Shown piece by piece: positions 12,198 through 23,159 of a stretch of 64,000 bases of DNA. The stretch is from Hyperoplus lanceolatus (lineage: Eukaryota > Chordata > Actinopteri > Uranoscopiformes > Ammodytidae): contig CM049416.1 of assembly GCA_026929865.2 (NCBI GenBank), positions 9,614,001 through 9,678,000 on the forward strand, read 5' to 3'. Position 1 is the stretch's first letter. Every line of letters starts with the position of its first letter. The translations under genes were made by a program, and so were the position numbers. A model generated the notes under the pieces. That model saw nothing but the letters and a program-made list of their open reading frames with translations. It was not told where the DNA came from and searched no databases.

Positions 12198-14420
12198 GTA
12201 AGTATCCAGAGCACACGAACACGTTTAAAGGACGGGGTTTATTGCGACTGGGGCGTCGTGGTGAGTGCTGGTCTGATTCGGATCCCGTGTGGTTCGTGTG
12301 TTGCCACGGCTGGGTTCTGCCTCGCCAGGTTAGCTTGCATGTCCTGTCTATGGTGTGGCCTAGCTGGCAGCTAACCAGCTAGCTGTCGTGGTGTGGTCCG
12401 AAATGTGCCAAATGCCGTCCCCCGGCTCATTACAACGTAAACGGGGTAGTTGTAGAAGTTGCATTGTCTCGAATATTTGTGCTACAAATCCACGTGACGG
12501 AAGTACCTGCCTGTTGTTTTTTTATGTGTTTATTAGCCTTGTGGCTAAACTAGTTAGCACCAGAATAGCCACCGTGGTGTTTACTGATGATGTAGCGTTA
12601 CTGCCAGCTATGTAACATTATGTTAAACATGGATTCGTACAGTGCTTGTACAATATTCGGGATGAGTGTTAACTGTTTTTCATTGAGAACAAGCCGAAAG
12701 CCGGTGTGTTGATAACCATTTACTAGTTTGTGCGTTGTGTGAAGATGAACGCTTGAGAGCGTTGGATATGTTCTGCTTTCCTCTCGCATCTTCCTGACTA
12801 GCACTTCAAGCCAAACCCGGAAAAACTGGTTGTCACTGCTCTTAGGAAATGGCTTAACCTTACTTGTTTTTTTGGATCCCCTGCCCAATGAAGGCATTTT
12901 GACCACACGATTGATACCAGCTAGGTTATATCTAGGTTGAATGAACGAGTATTTGTTTTAAAGCATTTATTAAAGATTATGACGGACTGCATTTGGGTCA
13001 TGCTTGTGTACTAAAGCTAATGTAATCAATGTGTCTCTTGTGCATTGTTAACTTCCCGCTCGGTCTTGTATTAGTTGCTTGTGTATTGTGAAAGATAATA
13101 TATGCAATGTTTCTTCCTCCGTGCTTATTTTACAACTTGCTTGATCTTGATTGTGTTGGTTCTATAGAAGATGTTGACACACAAACGTTACATGCACTGC
13201 AAAATAAGGGGACATTGAAACTATTGCATTATACTGAGGTGTTTCTAATATTTTGACCACCCAATTGATACCAGTGAGGCTAGACTAAATAATGTATAAA
13301 CACCTCGCCACCTCTTTATTATGGTAGTAGCCTAGGGCTTCTGTAAATAGACTTAATTAGCTTTAGCTAAATGGCGACCACATTTAAACATATGGCCTCA
13401 TCTCACCATGTGTTCATTGAAAACAATGTCACACTCATACCCATAGACCTACATGCAATTTGACAGGGTCACAATATTGAAGTTGTTGTGGTGATAATGC
13501 ATTCGTTAGATCCTAATGCTATAGCAAAAATCTAGACACTAGAGTCCATAGTGACCCTCAACCAGACATTACCCTTTTAGTCATTAATTCCTCAAGATGT
13601 GTTCCTCATTATTTGTCACTTTAGAGTTTCCTTGGAACAAAAACATGTATGCTCAAGGATCCTCGTTCATTACACAAAAAAAAAAATGAAAACGGCACAT
13701 ATGTTTAGTTTAGGAGTGCATTGATCTACTTTACAGTACATGATTCAATGTCATCCAAAATAAAGTTACAGACTCAACACTAAAAATATCAGAATAAATA
13801 AAGTGAATATTCTATAGCACAATGTTTCCAGTAAATAAGAACATTTAAAAAAAGTTAGCATCATTCTTTTTGGGGATGAGGACAGGCTATTCTGATTCAG
13901 AAAACTAACCCAACACAAGAAGCGTTTTGAACGGTTCCTGCTGTTGATAGATGATTACTATTTTCCAGGTGGCTGCTTTCATGTAAGCTGTGAGCCTTGA
14001 AGGCTAGTTAACCAGAGGATCTGAAGGCCGGGATGAGCCTGCACATGGAAATGAGACTGTGTAGACCAAAACTAATACTGTGTCCCGGCTGTTATTCAAA
14101 CATTTTCAAGTTCATAATCACACAACTGCTTTCAAATTAAATTCTAAGTGGTTTAGAAAGGGGCAGTAAACTTAGATTTATGACACTTGATTTTACAGCA
14201 GGAGAAGTTGTAACTTTTAACTTCAACAAACCATTTGTTCTTGCCAAACCTTGATAAAAAATCCTGATCAACCAGCTTTGGAAGAATAAAAAAAACTATG
14301 GTAAAATGTTATGTGCAGGACTTCTTTGTCATCACAGAATACCCATCTTACCTGTTTGTTTGGACTATTGTTATTGCTGAAGAATGCGCTTTGATCTCTT
14401 TTCTCCCTCCCTCTCTCTAG
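12198..14420. other. zbed4 intron 1 (putative), 2.2 kb
   Basis: The left 400 bp is CpG-rich, as expected next to a promoter; the remainder is plain AT-rich sequence. It ends in a long pyrimidine tract and ctctctctag. No repeats or genes recognised. Confidence 0.5.
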
Positions 14421-17400
14421 GTTCTGTGCAGAGACGTGGAACTACTTCAGTCTTAAATGGAGAGGGACAAGCAGACACCCTGTGTCCCCGACAGCCACTC
14501 ACTCATTACAACACCTGTTTGAGAGGCACAGAATCGATGACTACACCTGAACAAAGTGATTACATTTGACAACGCAGACCTGACCGTTCTACCAAAACCC
14601 TTGGGCTGCCGCCATGGATGGGGAGGAAGATGTCGCTCAAATGAGTGACGATATGGTCAGTGAACCTAATGGCTCCATGGAAAGTAAAAAAAGAGAGGCA
14701 AAGGGAACGTGCCTGAAAATTGAGGGCCAGGATGGCTACGTATTCAAATCCTACAGCTTTAGCCCTCATGAAAGTGCAGATGCAAAGTCACCTGCTTGCT
14801 CCTCAATAACACTGGATAAAGACTCTCCCCCTTCTTTTCATTTATCTTCTCAGGACGAAAAACAGTTGGAGTCAGACCCAGCCAGCGAGACTGAACCAGC
14901 TTCTCCCACTCCCTCAAACAAATGCCTAAACACTGATACTGAGGGAAATACGGAGAGTGAAAAAAATGAAAATGGTAACGAAGAAAGTCCACACATCAAA
15001 GAGGAGACTGAGGATGCAAATGGAATGGAGGAAGAAACGCAGGATGATGAAAGGCTAGCATTTGGTAGCTCAATTGGCCCCTTTGTTACTAAAGATGGTG
15101 AAGAGTATAATAATCTACTAAGTGGATACACAAGCACCCTTTATGATGTTGCCATGGACGCTGTCACGCAGAGCCTTTTGTCATCTATGAGGAGCAATAC
15201 TAATCCGAGGAAAAAATCCCCAGCGTGGAATCATTTCTGCATATCGCCACGAGACAGTACCAAAGCAATCTGTTTATACTGCATGAAAGAGTTCAGTCGG
15301 GGTAAGAATGAGAAAGACCTCAGTACAAGTTGTTTAATGAGGCATGTGCGAAGGGCTCACCCCACTGTGCTTTTACAAGACGGAGCAGACATGTCCTCAA
15401 TTAATCTCAATAGCCCTCTTGCCTCATCTGTGATACCTTCCTCCCCAAACTCACCAAAAAATGGAGACATAACAAATAGTGTTATCTCTTCTGCCTCAAA
15501 GAACACTTCACCGTCCACCTCCTCAGCTGAAAATTCAGATCTGTCATCCAAAGAAGTGTTACCCAAAGTTGAACCAAAATCAGAACCATATGCCATTGCC
15601 AACACTGACACTGTTTGCAGCACGCTCTCATCCTCACATTCCAACGAAAACCTCCTCGAAGAAATGTCAGACGGAGGGGCCGAGCGCCTCCCTGGGACCC
15701 CCAAGAGCTCGAGCTCCCGTCGGAGATCTGCTGTATGGAAACACTTCTACCTGTCGCCTGCAGACAACTCCAAAGCAGTGTGTATCCATTGTATGAATGA
15801 ATTCAGTAGGGGTAAAAATGGGAAGGATCTGGGGACGAGCTGTCTTATTCGTCACATGTGGAGGGCCCACAAGGAGGTTGTCATTGAGGAAAATGGACAG
15901 GGAAATCACATTCCCCCACCCTATACAAACCCTCCCTCAATGTTGCCCCGCATGGTAGTACAGGATCCAATTGAGTTAAAAAAAGAATCGCCGCATCTTC
16001 CATCCTCACCTGAAACTATACCAGATGAATTACCCCAAAGCATGGAGGAAAGTATGGATATCAAAGAGGAATCTGATGAGGCGATGCATCTCTCAGGGCA
16101 GGAGTCTTCTCTCAATTTTTCCTTCAAAACCCAGGGGGTAGAGTCACCTATTACTTCCTCACCATGCGACCTCTCAGAGGGCCCCAGCCTCAATCAGGAT
16201 CATTCAGTTTTCCAACAAAACAAAAGGATCATGAAACGGGTGAAATCGGAAGTTTGGCACCATTTCATTGTGTCACCGGTTGACCAGTTAAAAGCACTGT
16301 GCCGTTACTGTCCATGCGTTATCAGTCGGGGTAAACGAGGCGACTTTGGTACAAGCTGCCTGATGAGGCATCTAATGAGACGCCACCCAGACGTCCTCAA
16401 AAACCAAAAAAGCACAGATGAGAAGGAAACCTCCCCTCATCCCTACACCAATATTCAAGCAAAGGACGAAGTTTCAACAAAAGAAACTGAGAACCCTGCC
16501 AGTAAGAAAAAGCCACAAACCCTGCCCGTTTTCAGCAAAAAGACGTCAAAACTGTGGAACCATTTTTCCATTTCACCCGATGACCCCACAAAGGTGGTTT
16601 GTTTGCACTGTAGCCGCACAATTAGCAGAGGCAAAAAGACTACAAATCTTGGCACAAGCTGCCTCTTCAGGCACATGCAGAGGTTTCATGTACATGTTCT
16701 TGAAAGTAACAATACTATCTCAGGTGATGTGCCGTCTGCTGACATTCACGTTAAAAAAGAGCTCATGGACACTTCCGTTTATGAAATGGAACAAACCCTT
16801 GAGAAGTTTGATGAACACCACACGGTTGCCAAAAAAATCACCAAACTTATCGCAGAAATGCTCGCACTGGATCTTCAGCCATCAGCTATGGTGGAGAATG
16901 CTGGATTGAACAGACTACTAGAGTACCTCCAGCCTCAGTATTCTCTACCGACCTCTTCTTTCTTCACCAGCACTGCCATACCAGATATGTACGAAAGGGT
17001 GAAAGACGTAGTGCTGACCCACCTGAAAGAGGCTGAAGGTGGTGTTGTCCACTTCACAACTAGTATCTGGGTCAGTAGCCAGACTAGGGAATTCCTGACC
17101 CTTACTGCCCACTGGGCAACGTATGAGTCGAGTGTCCGGCCCCAGGGTCAGGACTTTCATTGCTCCGCTCTCCTAAGTGTCTCGCAAATAGACTGTGATC
17201 AAGATATGCATGACATCCCAAAGCAGCTCGAGTATCTATGGGATTCCTGGATCACCTCATCAGGACTGAAAAAGGGGTTCACTGTAACTGATAACAACAA
17301 CATCCAAAACACCTTGGAGGACCATGGCCATGTCACCATGCAGTGTTTTGGACACACTATAGACCTCATTGTTAGCGAAGCCATAAAGAGCCAGAGAATG

Positions 17401-19215
17401 GTTCAGAACCTTCTGAGTATTGCACGAAAGATCTGTGAACGTGTGCACCGCTCAGCAAAGGCCAAGGAGAAGCTGGGTGAGCTCCAAAGGACCCACCAGC
17501 TTCCAGAGAACCAACTGATTCAGGACGTTCCTTCCAAATGGAGAACCTCCTTTTTTATGCTCGAGCGGCTAGTGGAACAGAAGAAAGCCATCGACGAGAT
17601 GTCGATCGAGTGCAATTTCAGGGAAATCATCAGCTGCGATCAGTGGGAGGTGATGCTGTCGGTCTGCAATGCACTGAAACCTTTTGAAGTCGCCTACAGG
17701 GAGATGAGCAATCGCACTGCCACTCTGGGACAAGTGATACCACTCATTCATATCCTCAATAGGAAGATAGACATGCTGTTTGACGAAACTGTGGGCATAG
17801 ACAACATGCTTAAATCTCTAAAGGAAGCCATGGTGAGCAGAATGTCGGCGACTCTGCACGACTCACGGTACACCTGGGCGACCATGCTGGACCCACGATA
17901 CAAGTCTTCATTGTTCACAGAGGAGGAAGCTGAGCAATGTAAACAAGATCTAATCCAGGAGCTGGACTCGTCCTTGTCTACCTCAGTGGCAGTTAAGCCT
18001 CCGCTGCCCAATGGCTGCAACGAGGCCCCTGTTTCTTCCAGCCCCCCACGTTCAAACAAGGACAACCTCTGGTCTCTAATGGCCGACATCCGACAAAAGA
18101 TAAAACATGAGGAAAAGCCAAAGTCCTCAGAGCTGGCAGTGCTGGAGTACCTTGAGGAAGACATTCTCGATCAAAGCTGTGACCCCCTCGACTATTGGAA
18201 CCTGAAAAAGTTCCTGTGGCCCGATCTTGCCAAAGTAGCCGCCCGTTACGTGGGCTGCCCTCCCAGCATCGTCCCAGCAGAGACACTGTTCAGCACAGCT
18301 AGTGTCAACTGTGCCCTAAATCAGCCCAGGCCTTTACTGGAAAACATGGAGGGTCTGCTGTTCCTCAAGGTCAACCTCCCCTTGATTTACTTTCAGTACT
18401 GATTATGGTTTAGCATTAACTTGAAACCCCTTATCAAGGACCAAGTTGCATAGCTGTGAAATTGTTTTGTTTTTCTGTTGGGCAAAATGTAAAATATCAA
18501 TTTATACACTGATTCTCAATGCAATGGCCAGATTTTGAGGTTTAATTGTATTTGTGTACTACTGTTAAACACTTTGGAGCTGTCTCAGTCAAAAGTGTAT
18601 CAGGGAGGGAGGGCTTTTCTAGCTGTAGGGGTTGGTAATAATGTGTGTGCGTGTGTGTGTGTGTGCTTGTAAATCGATGTTTTCGTTTTCTGTCTACTCT
18701 CTCCTTGTGCCTTATCCAAAACTACTTCAGGTCAAAATGCTGTATATATTTTGTTAAATTGTGCAGATCACGTCAGGATGCTTTTTTGATTATGTATTAT
18801 AAATAGATGCAGAGATGTTTTCTGAATGAAAACATGGCCCAAAAATAAATGCTGTGACTGAAAGATGTTATAAGTTAATGTTATTTAATTTTCATTGTGA
18901 ATTTGTGGCTCATGGTACTGTTGTTTAGAAATAGACTTCTTTTTTTTAACTTGCTGAAATGTTTTTAATAAGTTCATGTATGATATCGCTGTATTTTCAG
19001 AATAAGCAGTTTGTTTGGAATATACAATTTTGTCTCTTAAGCACAATTTAAGTTTATGTCCAGGGGATTAAATTATGGGTTTATTATTGAGTTAAACAAT
19101 GTACTGTACATTTTTTATATTAAATAAACCTAATTTGATAAATGTGTTAGCATTGAGACTGGAACCATGCAAAATGTTGTGGTTTGTAAATAAAGGTTTT
19201 CCTTATGCAATATTG
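14421..19215 (+). CDS. zbed4: zbed4, four-BED-finger hAT-derived DNA-binding protein (coding part 14614-18402)
   Basis: This single exon carries the whole 1,262-codon reading frame. The ATG at 14614 sits in an ideal Kozak context (gccgccATGg). Four BED zinc fingers follow, each with W..HF, CxxC and HxxxxH spacing, at about residues 202-250, 370-422, 543-596 and 643-697 (for example [27 protein letters not shown]). They are separated by acidic, serine-rich linkers. The C-terminal half resembles hAT transposase, ending in the dimerisation region at about 1190-1255 ([28 protein letters not shown]). ZBED4 is a host gene domesticated from a hAT transposon; human ZBED4 is about 1,170 residues. It is a nuclear protein known from cone photoreceptors and Muller glia. 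The 3' UTR has AATAAA at 18844, 19123 and 19189. The flanking genes confirm orthology. Two short upstream reading frames lie in the leader. Confidence 0.96.
14457..14522 (+). promoter_or_regulatory. zbed4 upstream ORF 1 (21 codons)
   Basis: The ATG (taaATGg) in the exon-2 leader opens a 21-codon frame ([13 protein letters not shown]...) ending with TGA, 92 bp before the main start. Its context is moderate to good (G at +4, purine at -3), so it could lower translation of zbed4. Conservation is unknown. Confidence 0.4.
14537..14569 (+). promoter_or_regulatory. zbed4 upstream ORF 2 (10 codons)
   Basis: ATGACTACACC... runs ten codons to TGA, ending 45 bp before the main ATG. Together with the first small frame it makes two upstream frames in the leader. 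This is seen in sequence only; the regulatory role is inferred. Confidence 0.35.
19123..19194 (+). terminator. zbed4 poly(A) signals
   Basis: Two AATAAA hexamers at 19123-19128 and 19189-19194 end the 3' UTR (an earlier one is at 18844). The alg12 poly(A) signal, on the other strand at 19306-19311, is only about 110 bp away. Confidence 0.7.
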
Positions 19216-19305
19216 CAGGGTGTGTTATGATTATCAATTAGTGATGTTTTAATGTGCAGAGTTACGTCCAATTTAAGAATCGGGTTGCTTCCATCCAGTT
19301 TTAGC

Positions 19306-19311
19306 TTTATT
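19306..19311 (-). terminator. alg12 poly(A) signal
   Basis: AATAAA on the minus strand (ctttatt on plus), 380 bp past the alg12 stop. Cleavage would fall near 19,285, leaving about 70 bp between the ends of the convergent alg12 and zbed4 transcripts. A second minus-strand AATAAA lies near 19,400. Confidence 0.6.
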
Positions 19312-19688
19312 CATATGTTAAATCTATAAAATATACAAATACAGTCTGAGAATTCAAAGATATATAATAGAAAAATGTTCCTTGTCTGCTAGTACACTTT
19401 ATTTTCTCTTTGCTGTGAATGGTGAAACGCATTGCATGACAGCATGAGAACTATTTTAACCATCAGAAAAAATGCATGAAAGTTCAATGCAAAATATTCA
19501 TATTTATCTGCTCGGGTAGATACATTTCAGCAGTTAATCTGTGTTGGGACAAACAGACGTGTTTGTGAATAAATCGCCTTAACATTCCAATCTGTCCCAT
19601 TATAACCTTTTGAAAACACTCAATTTATTCACATTTGGTCTTTTTCTTTTGGTCACCAAGAAAACATTAATCCTTAATCCACAACACA

Positions 19689-22639
19689 TCATGAAAGTCC
19701 CTCTTCTTTTTGCCCGGACGCAGTCTTCCTCTCCATCAGTACAGTTTTTTTCTCCAATCGGACAGTTACGGGAGGGAAGTGAAACCCGTTGAGGGCAATG
19801 TTGTTGTAACCTTCTATGAAGGCCAGAGGCTGATGAGTGTCCTGCAGTAGCCGTATCTTGGTGACATTAGCCTCCATCAGTAGGTGTGAGTACATTTTGA
19901 TCTCGGGATTAGTGAGACTCAGGTCCTCACGTTTGTCATATCTGTTAAAAAGATTTATATAAAAAAAATTAAAAATAGGCATGGCATTACAGAAGTCATA
20001 TTGGGTATGTTATTTTTGAAAACAATACAAATTCACTGACCTCCAGTTTCTGTTCTGCTCCAAGAAGCGAGATACTCCAGTTTCAGCAGCATAGGTGTCA
20101 ATATGAACAAAGACATCTGAGGGGACAAAGGCAGAATGTAACAAACCTTTTATGCATGTTTTCAGAGATTGATTATAATATACAGTTTTGAATGATTGCT
20201 AAAAAAATACATCTTAAAGCCAAAATGATTTTGTCTCATACATAGTTAATGCACTTAATCATACCAAAATGGTTTAGATACGAGTACAAATAAAAGCTAA
20301 TGATTAAATCCTAAATACTTATTAACTTTATAGCTCTTGTTAAAGATGGCCAGAATGACCAGTATTTCTGGTTTTCTGTACATAAGAAACTCCCAGCAAA
20401 TAAAAATGGGCTGAGAGGGATCCAACCTGTAGTGACTGGCAACAGCCTGTGCAATTCCTGCAGGCCTCGGCCCCCTGGGTAGTTGTGGTGGGAGACGTAG
20501 AGACAGACACTCGAGTAAGCTGCATTGATCAACAGCTGGCCGACCACAACCGCAGAGCCCAGTTTATACATCCAGGATTTCTGGTAGTTACACAAACTGA
20601 AGAAGAAAAGGAAAAAGGAAATGATCGAGTGGTACTTAAAATAAAATGTCAAGTTCCTGTTAAATGCTAGAATTGAGTAAATGTGTTTCGACTTACATGA
20701 AAGAGCAGCCTCGGCTAGCCACCAAGCTGAGCACAGGGAAAGTGTATATGATGAAGCGCATCTCCTTGTGGGGCAGCAGCGAGTAGATGAGGATGAAGCC
20801 CACGGTGGGAAGCAGCAGCAGCCTCATCCGCCTGTCGAGGAGGCCGAGGGGGACGAACAACAGCGTGCAACCCAGAGCACGGGGCACAGCAGAGTAAAAG
20901 TACCAGAGAAATGGAGAGGTTTACTGGGGGAGAGGAGTTAAGGAGAACTGGTGGGAGTGGAGGTCATCCATGAGGATTTTATTGAGGATTTGATAAACCA
21001 ACATCAGTGTGCTTAAGTAAGTCAAAGGATATTCCCCAATCAGAACTTTTGTTGAGTATGGTGTTGTACCACAAAACCTGACCTTCAGGCCACAACAACT
21101 TCCCCCAAAAAAAGGTGTCAATGGCAACCGTCAGAGCTGTAAAAGGAAAAACAGGTGATCAATATCCGTTTTGACAGCAGGAGCAATTTACTGTTACCAA
21201 GTATGTACTTTTTTTTCCACATACTGCACATTCTCTACTCACCCAGGGACAAGATCCCAGCAGGGACAGCGTAGTAAAGCATCTGTAGCAGCCCAAGCCT
21301 CCTGCTCAACAATGATATCAATAACATGAGACCCAGGAGGATGCAGAGCTCCGACCGAAACACAATGATGACCAAAGCGGAGAGGCTGATGAACCGGCCG
21401 TATTTCTGAGCCATCCAAGACGTGAATGCTGCAAGAACTGGAATAAAAATAAAAACCAATGTCACTTGTAGATTAACTCAACAATTTATGAAAACAAAGA
21501 TATAAGCTCAACCCCAGAGTCTTAAACGTAGCTTACCTATTGGCAGCGCAAACACATTTGGGAGCGTCCTGGTGCTGTAAAACATTAGGTGAAACTGGGA
21601 AGCACACGTCAGACAGAAGAGCCCCGCAACCGTGGAGCCAAACTGCCTCCTCACCTCCCTCTGCATGTGCCACAGTGCTCCGATAACACACACTCCGAGG
21701 GAGGCTCTAACTACACAGAGCACATAAAGAAAAAAAGTGTTTAAACTGTAAGCCAACTAAAAGAGCCAGTATTTATTAACATTGGACAGGGAAAGTGCAT
21801 ATTGATGAGATATAAAATTTTTACCTGTGAGCTGTGTGTAGAATTTCGGTGCGTCCAGCAGAGAGGACAGAAACACGACAGGGGAGACAAACAGGGAGAC
21901 AAACAGGGGGCCAAGAAAAGTCCTTGGCACCACGCCGGGGAACTGGTGGTGGTCATACTGAAAGACAGGACAGGCTCTGGTATCAGCCACATTAATACAG
22001 CAGTCTACACTCAGTCTTCTGATGAAAATCCTCAAAATCAAAAGTTTTAAACCAGTTACTAAACTGATATTGAGATTATTGATAAATTGTACAGGGACAG
22101 GTTTTTTACAATTCTTTTGTATTTGAGGTAGTGTAATGATATGACTTAATATAAATGGTTCTGTAAAACCCCCAACTGTGTGACATGGGAATGGTGACGC
22201 TAAAGAGGTAAGATTAAATGTAGTAGTTAAGGAATAATGATAAAAATGATCTGTATACAATACAAATTATGATTATTCATTTAACTTTGTAATGCATTTA
22301 GTATAAAATTTGCATTTACAGGGACTGTTATAATTTTTCCACATACTAACTGTGTTAGCCTAAGTCTTGTCTCTATGGCTTTTGTAACGTTTTAGGAAAT
22401 AGCATGAATTGCATCAACTGTTGCTGTGTACAGTTAGCATGTTAGCACACCTGCTACCTGCACCTATAACTCTCGCTTACCTTAACAAAGTTCAGTCTGT
22501 GATACAGAATGTCATGCGAAGCTTGTAAATTAAAGCTCTCCTCGACTTTGGTGAACGGGCAAATGAACAAATGCAACAGAGCCACAGCTATTAATAAAAA
22601 CAGCAGTGGCAGCCCCAAAATATTCTTTTTCTCAGCCAT
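19689..22639 (-). CDS. alg12: alg12, dolichyl-P-Man:Man7GlcNAc2-PP-dolichol alpha-1,6-mannosyltransferase
   Basis: ALG12 is a GT22 multi-pass ER enzyme that adds the eighth mannose to the lipid-linked N-glycan precursor from dolichyl-phosphate mannose. Exons in transcript order: 22639-22481, 21957-21825, 21710-21537, 21437-21243, 21136-21033, 20920-20697, 20596-20427, 20116-20041, 19941-19689. They sum to 1,488 bp (495 residues plus stop; the human protein is 488) and all phases agree. I chose MAEKKN at 22639 over an in-frame ATG at 22690, because the hydrophobic first segment follows at once as in the human protein. Landmarks are [19 protein letters not shown] in the first lumenal loop, [60 protein letters not shown] and YDKRED. 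All introns are GT-AG except 21032-20921, which has U12-type signals. The gene shares a promoter region with creld2. Confidence 0.95.
20921..21032 (-). other. alg12 U12-type intron with apparent AT-AA ends, 112 bp
   Basis: The exon ends GATTGGGGA and the intron opens ATATCCTTTGAC, the textbook U12 5' splice site; no GT occurs at this junction. A U12 branch-site match tccttaac lies at 20944-20937 (minus strand). Keeping the conserved [10 protein letters not shown] frame requires the next exon to begin ACC at 20920, so the intron ends ...ccccagtaa. Use of the nearby cag at 20924 would put an in-frame TAA at the junction. AT-AC ends would break the frame. Confidence 0.6.
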
Positions 22640-23159
22640 GACAGCTGAAAGGTTTTCATCACTTCCTGTCAACACAGGAAGCGTTTCCACGTATTGTTAA
22701 AAACAATATTAAAAAATGTGTAGTAATAGTATGGATATAATGTTTACGAACATTGACAAACACATGAGCCAAAAATGAAAAACAAATACATTTTTAAAGC
22801 TACTACTAAAATGTATTAATATTTCACGTGGGGAAGCCGCTCTTTGTCCCGAGCGTGGCGGCTTGTGATTTGCTGCACTTTTGATAGACAGGCAGTCCGA
22901 ACAAATCAGCGCGAGCCACAATACAACCAAGAGGCTGACGCGGAAATCTAAAACAGCAACTGTTTTTTTTTTATTCTTCAACCGGCATGTAAATACTACC
23001 ATGTTGCACTTTGCATAGATAACCCTTACTAACACTTAATGTTAAGAGCAGCCCATTTAGATGTGTCCCAACCGTGCAGCGCTTTAGTTTTTGTTGAAAG
23101 CTTGCCTCGACGCGTGTGTCCTGACTGATATGAACGTGTGTGTTAATTGATAGTCTGAG
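22640..23159. promoter_or_regulatory. Divergent alg12/creld2 promoter with ERSE-like sites
   Basis: This 520-bp spacer separates two head-to-head start codons. It holds CGTGG-N9-ATTTG at 22854-22872 (the minus-strand ERSE form, one base off CCAAT-N9-CCACG) and CAAAT-N9-CCACA at 22902-22920 on the plus strand (two bases off). Both have exact nine-base spacing and they face opposite ways. A CACGTGG core lies near 22,825. In mammals CRELD2 is strongly induced by ER stress through an ERSE in the promoter it shares with ALG12. The same use here is inferred. Confidence 0.6.

Noticed and set aside
12598-12906. 102-codon minus-strand open frame in zbed4 intron 1 (MVKMPSLGRGSKK...)
   Set aside because: No family resemblance, no splice or poly(A) context, and open by chance in a CpG-containing stretch.
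14759-18286. Several minus-strand and shifted frames of 60-160 codons across zbed4
   Set aside because: They are shadows of the single long zbed4 frame.
22640-22690. In-frame upstream ATG of alg12 ([17 protein letters not shown]...)
   Set aside because: It would add 17 residues absent from the human protein ahead of the first hydrophobic segment; MAEKKN at 22639 fits better, though the upstream start is possible.
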